This document shows positions 60,084 through 64,000 of a stretch of 64,000 bases of DNA, piece after piece. This DNA is from Diplonema japonicum (lineage: Eukaryota > Euglenozoa > Diplonemea > Diplonemida > Diplonemidae). The notes below the pieces were generated by a model. It had not been told where the DNA came from. It searched no databases and saw only the letters and a list, made by a program, of their open reading frames with translations. A program made the position numbers and the translations under genes. Where the stretch lies: NCBI GenBank assembly GCA_964019335.1, contig OZ025724.1:62001-126000 (forward strand), given 5' to 3'. The first letter of the stretch is position 1. Every line of letters begins with the position of its first letter.

Positions 60084-61663
60084 GAGTGGGTCCTTGGCTG
60101 TCTTCCACAGTGCCCGCGCTCGGCCCAGGGTTTGTTCCTACAGTCTAGCAGCTGCGTCCAGTTCCACCCTATGTAGGGGAGCCACCGACATATTAGGTTG
60201 CCTACTGGCCCCATTGGGATGGACCCCGTGCCGCACCCCGCAGCGATCCGTGTGCATCTCCGTTGCAGTCTCTCGTCGTCAAGCGCTCTGGACACTACCT
60301 TCAGGGAGTGGTATATCACATAGGAGAGGGGGTCGCTGGTGTGCCCCTTCAAGAGGACCGTGTTGACCGCGGTTGGAGATCGTCCACGATGATGCGGGCC
60401 CCACAGATTGCATGTTACCCTCGTTGACAACTTCTTGAGTGTCTCGTCACATGGGGGAGAGAACGGCCCGCTGTAGAGGCATGACGGGAGTACTGTCGTG
60501 CTGACCATGTGTGCTTTGGTCTCGAAAGCTAATCTCGTGCACCCTAGCCGGTCTAGTGAGTCAAGTGCATCCGTGGATGGTCTGTTCCATTTCGTTCCTG
60601 TCCTGCGCGTGTTGATCATCACGCCAAGCCCTTTGAAGTCCGTCACTGTCTTGTAAGGTACAGCAACTACCGAGCCTTTCCTAATCGCCGTACGGTCTCC
60701 TACGACTCTCGACTTGTAACCCTCTGCGGTGCCAAAGCCAACCGTCTTTTCCTCGTTGACCTTCATGCCAGTCAGGTCGCAGAACTCCAGAGTCCCTTCG
60801 ACCGCTGCTTGTAGGGAGTCGCGTAGCTTCGCTAACAGGTAAGCGTCGTCGGCATATGCTAGCACCTCGGCGTCCGGCGCTACTTGCTCGATGGCCCGTA
60901 TCATGATGGAGAGCAGGGCGTTGATGACAATGACCGACAACGGGCACCCTTGGAGGATTCCGTTTGTGGCCTCAAATGTGTCACCTACTCCTATGGGGTA
61001 CTTGAACCTCCTTGTGATCTGGGAATACATCCCCTGGAGTGCTTTCCCTATGGACTCGTCCATCCCCAGGGCGTTCATGAGGTCAAGTGACAGCTGTTGT
61101 GGGACTAGGTCGAAGCACTTTCGAAAATCCAGGGCTAGTCCCTCCAGAGGCTCTCCTTCCACCAAAGCCAGCTCCAGCTTGGTACACAGTTCCATGAGGG
61201 CTGTTGTCGTGCTGTGCTTGGGCCTAAACCCGTGCTGTCTCGGCGTGATCCAACGTTCCTGCCAGTCAAGGACATCCTTCAGCCTCGTACACGCCCACAA
61301 GCGGTAGATGGTGCTGGTCACTGTGATGGGTCGGTGGTTCAGCGGTGCTGACCCTTCACCCTTTGGTATCAGTGACACCAGGGCTGTCGTGATCTGTCTC
61401 GGCCACTGGCCCGTCTCCTCAATCAGGTTGAAGAGGTCTGCGAAGGCCTTTAGGATGCTCACCGGGAGACGTTTCAGCTCACTCATTCGCCAGCCGTCTA
61501 CGCCACAGGCTCCCTTCTCCGGCTTCTTTTTGACCACTTCTCTTAGCCGCTCTGCTGTGATCGGGGTCCGCGTCATTGGGGTTTTCTTGATTAAGTCCCT
61601 GTAGCGCTGTGCGAATCGTTCGTACTTCTGGTGTCCGCGCAGAAAAGATGCCCGACCAAGCAT
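60068..61663 (-). pseudogene. LINE ORF2 reverse transcriptase part
   Basis: RT motifs in order: LIPKGEGSAPLNHRPITVTS, the LDFRKCFDLVPQQ motif A with catalytic Asp, NGILQGCPLSVIVINAL motif B, and YADDAYLLA motif C. This RNA-dependent DNA polymerase would copy element RNA at the nicked target. The reading frame enters only after the frame change near 61640. Confidence 0.88.
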
Positions 61664-63323
61664 CCCGCATCACCTCGTCCATCTTCCGTAGGTTTGCGGT
61701 CACCCCGCCGTCTGCTGTCTCAACCACATCTGTCTTCTGGTTTGGGCGGTCTCTGACCCAGGCCGTGATGTGTCTGCGCTCCTTCCCAAAGTCTGAGCGT
61801 ATTGAACGTTCGTATGCTTTCGCCTGCATGTTCTTGCGTTGTAGGAGCAGCTCCGATAACATTCCCTGGGCGTGATCTTCAGCTATTTCCAGCTCTCCCC
61901 TGATGCTATCAATACTCCCTGCCGCGTCGGTCTTGCAGGACTCGACCTTCAGCTCTTCCCCCAACGTTGTAATGTTCCTGAGTGTGTTCCGTACCTCTAC
62001 TGGGAGCGGCCCGCAGTGCCCGCCCTCATAGAGCTTTAACATTTGCTGTTTTGCGCTTCGGATTTTGAGCTTCAACTTCTCAAGTCGTTGTTGTCGATTT
62101 GTTGCCGCCCCAACTGTCGACTCCGTAGACCTCGCACTCAGCTCCGACTTCGTAGGCTCCCGAACCTTGCCTCTCCCGGTGTATACGCTGCGCACCGGAC
62201 CCACGTATCCATGTAGTAGGTACTGCTCCGCGAGGTCTGCTATCTCCGAGAACGCTTCGGTGGGCTTCTGCGCCGTAATGAACTCACGGTATTTCGACTT
62301 CTGCATCAGTGTCTCCGCTACTCCGGTGGGTGCCCTCTTGGTCTTCGGTATCTCCTGCGGGACGGTGTATCTTAGGACTTCTTGTCGGAAGGCTGGGATG
62401 TTGAGTGTTACCGACAGGCATCGGTGGTCCGACCCGGAGATAGCCTCGTTTACTCCACAGTGTTCGAGCCCCTGGGCCGCGATGTTGTTCAACAGTACCC
62501 TATCCACCCGCGTACTGCAGTTGGTTCTGACAAGCGTGCTCTCTACCTGCGCTCCATCCCTCCGAGCACAGAACGCAGCGGCGTCTACCCAATCCGTCTG
62601 TAGAGCCCTCCTTAGCGTGGCGGAACGGGTTTCGTCCGTGTTGAAGTCACCCATCACGGCCACCGGCACGTCTCCCAGCTCGAACTTGAGTCGGTGTAGT
62701 AGGTAATGGAGAAGCTCCTCACGGTACTTCGCCTTCGTCGGGTCTTGTCCTGAGTGGCAGTATACATTCACCAAATGAAGCCATCGCTTGTTCCCATCAA
62801 GTGAGATTTTCACGTGTGACCATCTGTCCTTGTGCGGCCCAGCCGTTTCACAGACCACCGCTGTCCGTGGTTTTTTCACAAAGATCCCTAGTCCGCCCCG
62901 CTTCGCTATCGTCAGAGACGTGACACCCTTGGTCTCCCTCCCCGGCTGAGGTTTGCTCCAGAATCTGGTGTATTGTTTGCCCCAAACATCATCTCTCAGC
63001 ACGTGTTCAATCTCCATCTGAGTCTGTGCTGTGAGGGCAGTTTCTTGGATGCAGAATGCGTCCGGGAGGACAGTAGAGTACTCACCCAGCCGGTTGTTTA
63101 GTGCTGAGCCGTTGTGTGTGAAAATGGTGAAACTCTCTGGTCCTGGCTCTGGTCCGGGGTGGGGTTCGACACCTTGTTCGATGAGGCGTTCAAATTTCTT
63201 GTCAGATAGGCGTATCGGATGTATTTGGATGGACGGGAAAGGGGGGGAGGGAATGGGTTTGAAGGGTGGGTTTGGGGGGAGTTCCCCTGTAGTCACTGCT
63301 CGCTTTGCTCGCATCCGCGGCAC
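61479..63323 (-). pseudogene. LINE ORF2 endonuclease part
   Basis: AP-type endonuclease/exonuclease/phosphatase fold: FTIFTHNGSALNN, IQETAL, LVNVYCHSGQ, VAVMGDFNTDE and the terminal GSDHRCLSVTL with catalytic Asp and His. Near the N-terminus is EQGVEPHPGP, resembling 2A-like ribosome-skipping motifs known at the start of some LINE proteins, but the key D and N positions are G and H. It overlaps ORF1 by 31 nt in another frame. Confidence 0.88.
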
Positions 63324-64000
63324 TTTACCCTATTGCAGTCTAATATTATGCAGGACTGTGCTGGGTTGTTTTTCGTGATATTCCCGTTGCAGTAGTGGCA
63401 CACCCCCTTCCAGTATTGGTATGTCCCGTTGTAGACGTGGCATATGCCTTTGCCCAGGCAGTCGTTGATGTCGGTGCCCTCATCTAGGTCGATGTCGGTG
63501 TCATCGTCAGTCGGGGGGGGACCCAAGTCATCCTCCGTCTCCATGTCGTCGTTTTCTCCTTCCTCGGTTAGCGAACGGGGCTGGTCCTTGTCCAGTCTCG
63601 AGATCGTCGCCTCCGTGAGGGCTTTTATCTGCTCGGTGAGAGCTGCCATCTGGGTGCGCATCTGCTGGACCTCCCCTCGCAGCTGCGCGTTCTCTCTCCG
63701 CAGTTCGATCACTTCCGCAGATGGCTCGTCGTCTCTGCTCGGTTCCCCCGCCAGCTTGCGGATCGCATTTTCGATTGCTGTGAGGCGGTCTTCCACTCCC
63801 GGGGTACCTGATTTTCCCGTCGCTGTGGGCGCCTTCCCGGACTTCAGAGGGGCAGTCTTTTTCGGGGGAGCGGTCTTCTTCCCTGTAGCAGGTGGTTTGT
63901 GGCCGGGCTGGGTGGACCCCGTCACTGCGCCTAGGTAGGATTTGCCTGTGGCTGTGGTCCCTGTCTTCGGTCTTCCCCAGGACTGTGCAGTCGGTGTCTT
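63293..64000 (-). CDS. LINE ORF1, gag-like, 5' partial
   Basis: The frame is open to the window edge, upstream of the first in-frame GTG at 63925. Basic Pro/Lys-rich N-terminal part, a coiled coil (ELRRENAQLRGEVQQMRTQM), an acidic stretch (DDMETEDD) and a Cys/His-rich C-terminus (CHVYNGTYQYWKGVCHYCNG, CNRVKCRGC). ORF1 proteins of LINEs bind element RNA. It ends 30 nt after the start of the endonuclease frame. Confidence 0.75.
   Translation of the reverse strand, partial: KTPTAQSWGRPKTGTTATGKSYLGAVTGSTQPGHKPPATGKKTAPPKKTAPLKSGKAPTATGKSGTPGVEDRLTAIENAIRKLAGEPSRDDEPSAEVIELRRENAQLRGEVQQMRTQMAALTEQIKALTEATISRLDKDQPRSLTEEGENDDMETEDDLGPPPTDDDTDIDLDEGTDINDCLGKGICHVYNGTYQYWKGVCHYCNGNITKNNPAQSCIILDCNRVKCRGCEQSEQ

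Larger units (their letters stand above)
59118..64000 (-). mobile_element. Near full-length non-LTR retrotransposon, 5' end outside window
   Basis: Order on the minus strand: gag-like ORF1, endonuclease, reverse transcriptase, finger-containing tail, ending KAMLQKGSINR and a stop. At least two lesions break ORF2: a frame change near 61640 and a deletion of about 65 nt near 60110 relative to the copy at 55580. It is therefore dead but the best reference for the family. No poly(A) tail follows the stop. Confidence 0.88.

Noticed and set aside
61479-62706. Plus-strand frames opposite the LINE
   Set aside because: Antisense of endonuclease and RT motifs.

Overview
The window looks like nuclear DNA of a diplonemid (Euglenozoa). 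Almost every credible gene lies on the minus strand over the full 64 kb, with no strand switch, as in the unidirectional polycistronic clusters of kinetoplastids and diplonemids. A 28-nt stretch at 21956-21983 (minus strand) matches, from memory, 26 of 28 positions of the Diplonema spliced-leader exon. Most start codons sit directly behind an A-rich AGAAATG-type leader. Short cis-spliced introns are present: ten can be read by eye, 38-90 nt long, most with a GTATG donor and a YAG acceptor, several holding a poly(A) or poly(G) run. Long A, T, C and G runs fill the intergenic DNA. The taxon is an inference; no rRNA or confident tRNA gene is present to fix it.

Layout, left to right; cellular genes are minus strand. 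1-566: partial coiled-coil gene with an intron. 756-2909: UFL1 homologue. 4019-4408: IQ-motif protein. 5499-7375: truncated LINE. 7680-13043: receptor-type nucleotide cyclase. 13493-14842: acylated pseudokinase. 15040-16861: decayed LINE of another family. 16937-17551: HOP2. 18133-18864: PhyH dioxygenase. 19359-21140: Cys-rich protein. 21601-22219: segment bounded by 27-bp inverted repeats and carrying the leader-like sequence. 22642-24997: LVIVD-repeat membrane protein with a frameshift. 25244-26943: piggyBac relic (plus strand). 27052-28449: truncated copy of the Cys-rich gene. 28536-29066: four-exon parvulin. 29989-35090: ART-NACHT-pentapeptide-WD40 protein, flanked by 109-bp direct repeats. 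35333-37083: second piggyBac relic. 37218-38126 and 38180-38578: unrecognised genes. 38794-39091: three-exon SEM1/DSS1.

The right part is repeat-rich. A family of genes with an N-terminal ubiquitin-like domain, BspA-type leucine-rich repeats and a C-terminal CaaX box occurs at 39204-41327 and 56590-58155, with a frameshifted copy at 43912-45291 and a fourth 5' remnant at 50280-50938 fused to a SUMO-interaction-like and zinc-finger tail. Between them lie an ankyrin gene (48445-50109), a 51-residue ORF, a two-exon membrane protein with a TLC-like region (53499-54550), LINE fragments and SINE-like repeats. A near full-length but broken LINE (gag-like, endonuclease, reverse transcriptase, zinc-finger tail) fills 59118-64000 and leaves the window.

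The housekeeping genes are unrelated to each other, as expected in a polycistronic array. The most unusual content is the ART-NACHT-WD40 protein, the ubiquitin-like/LRR/CaaX family, the intron-split small genes that open-reading-frame scans miss, and retroelements whose sense strand is almost always the transcribed strand.
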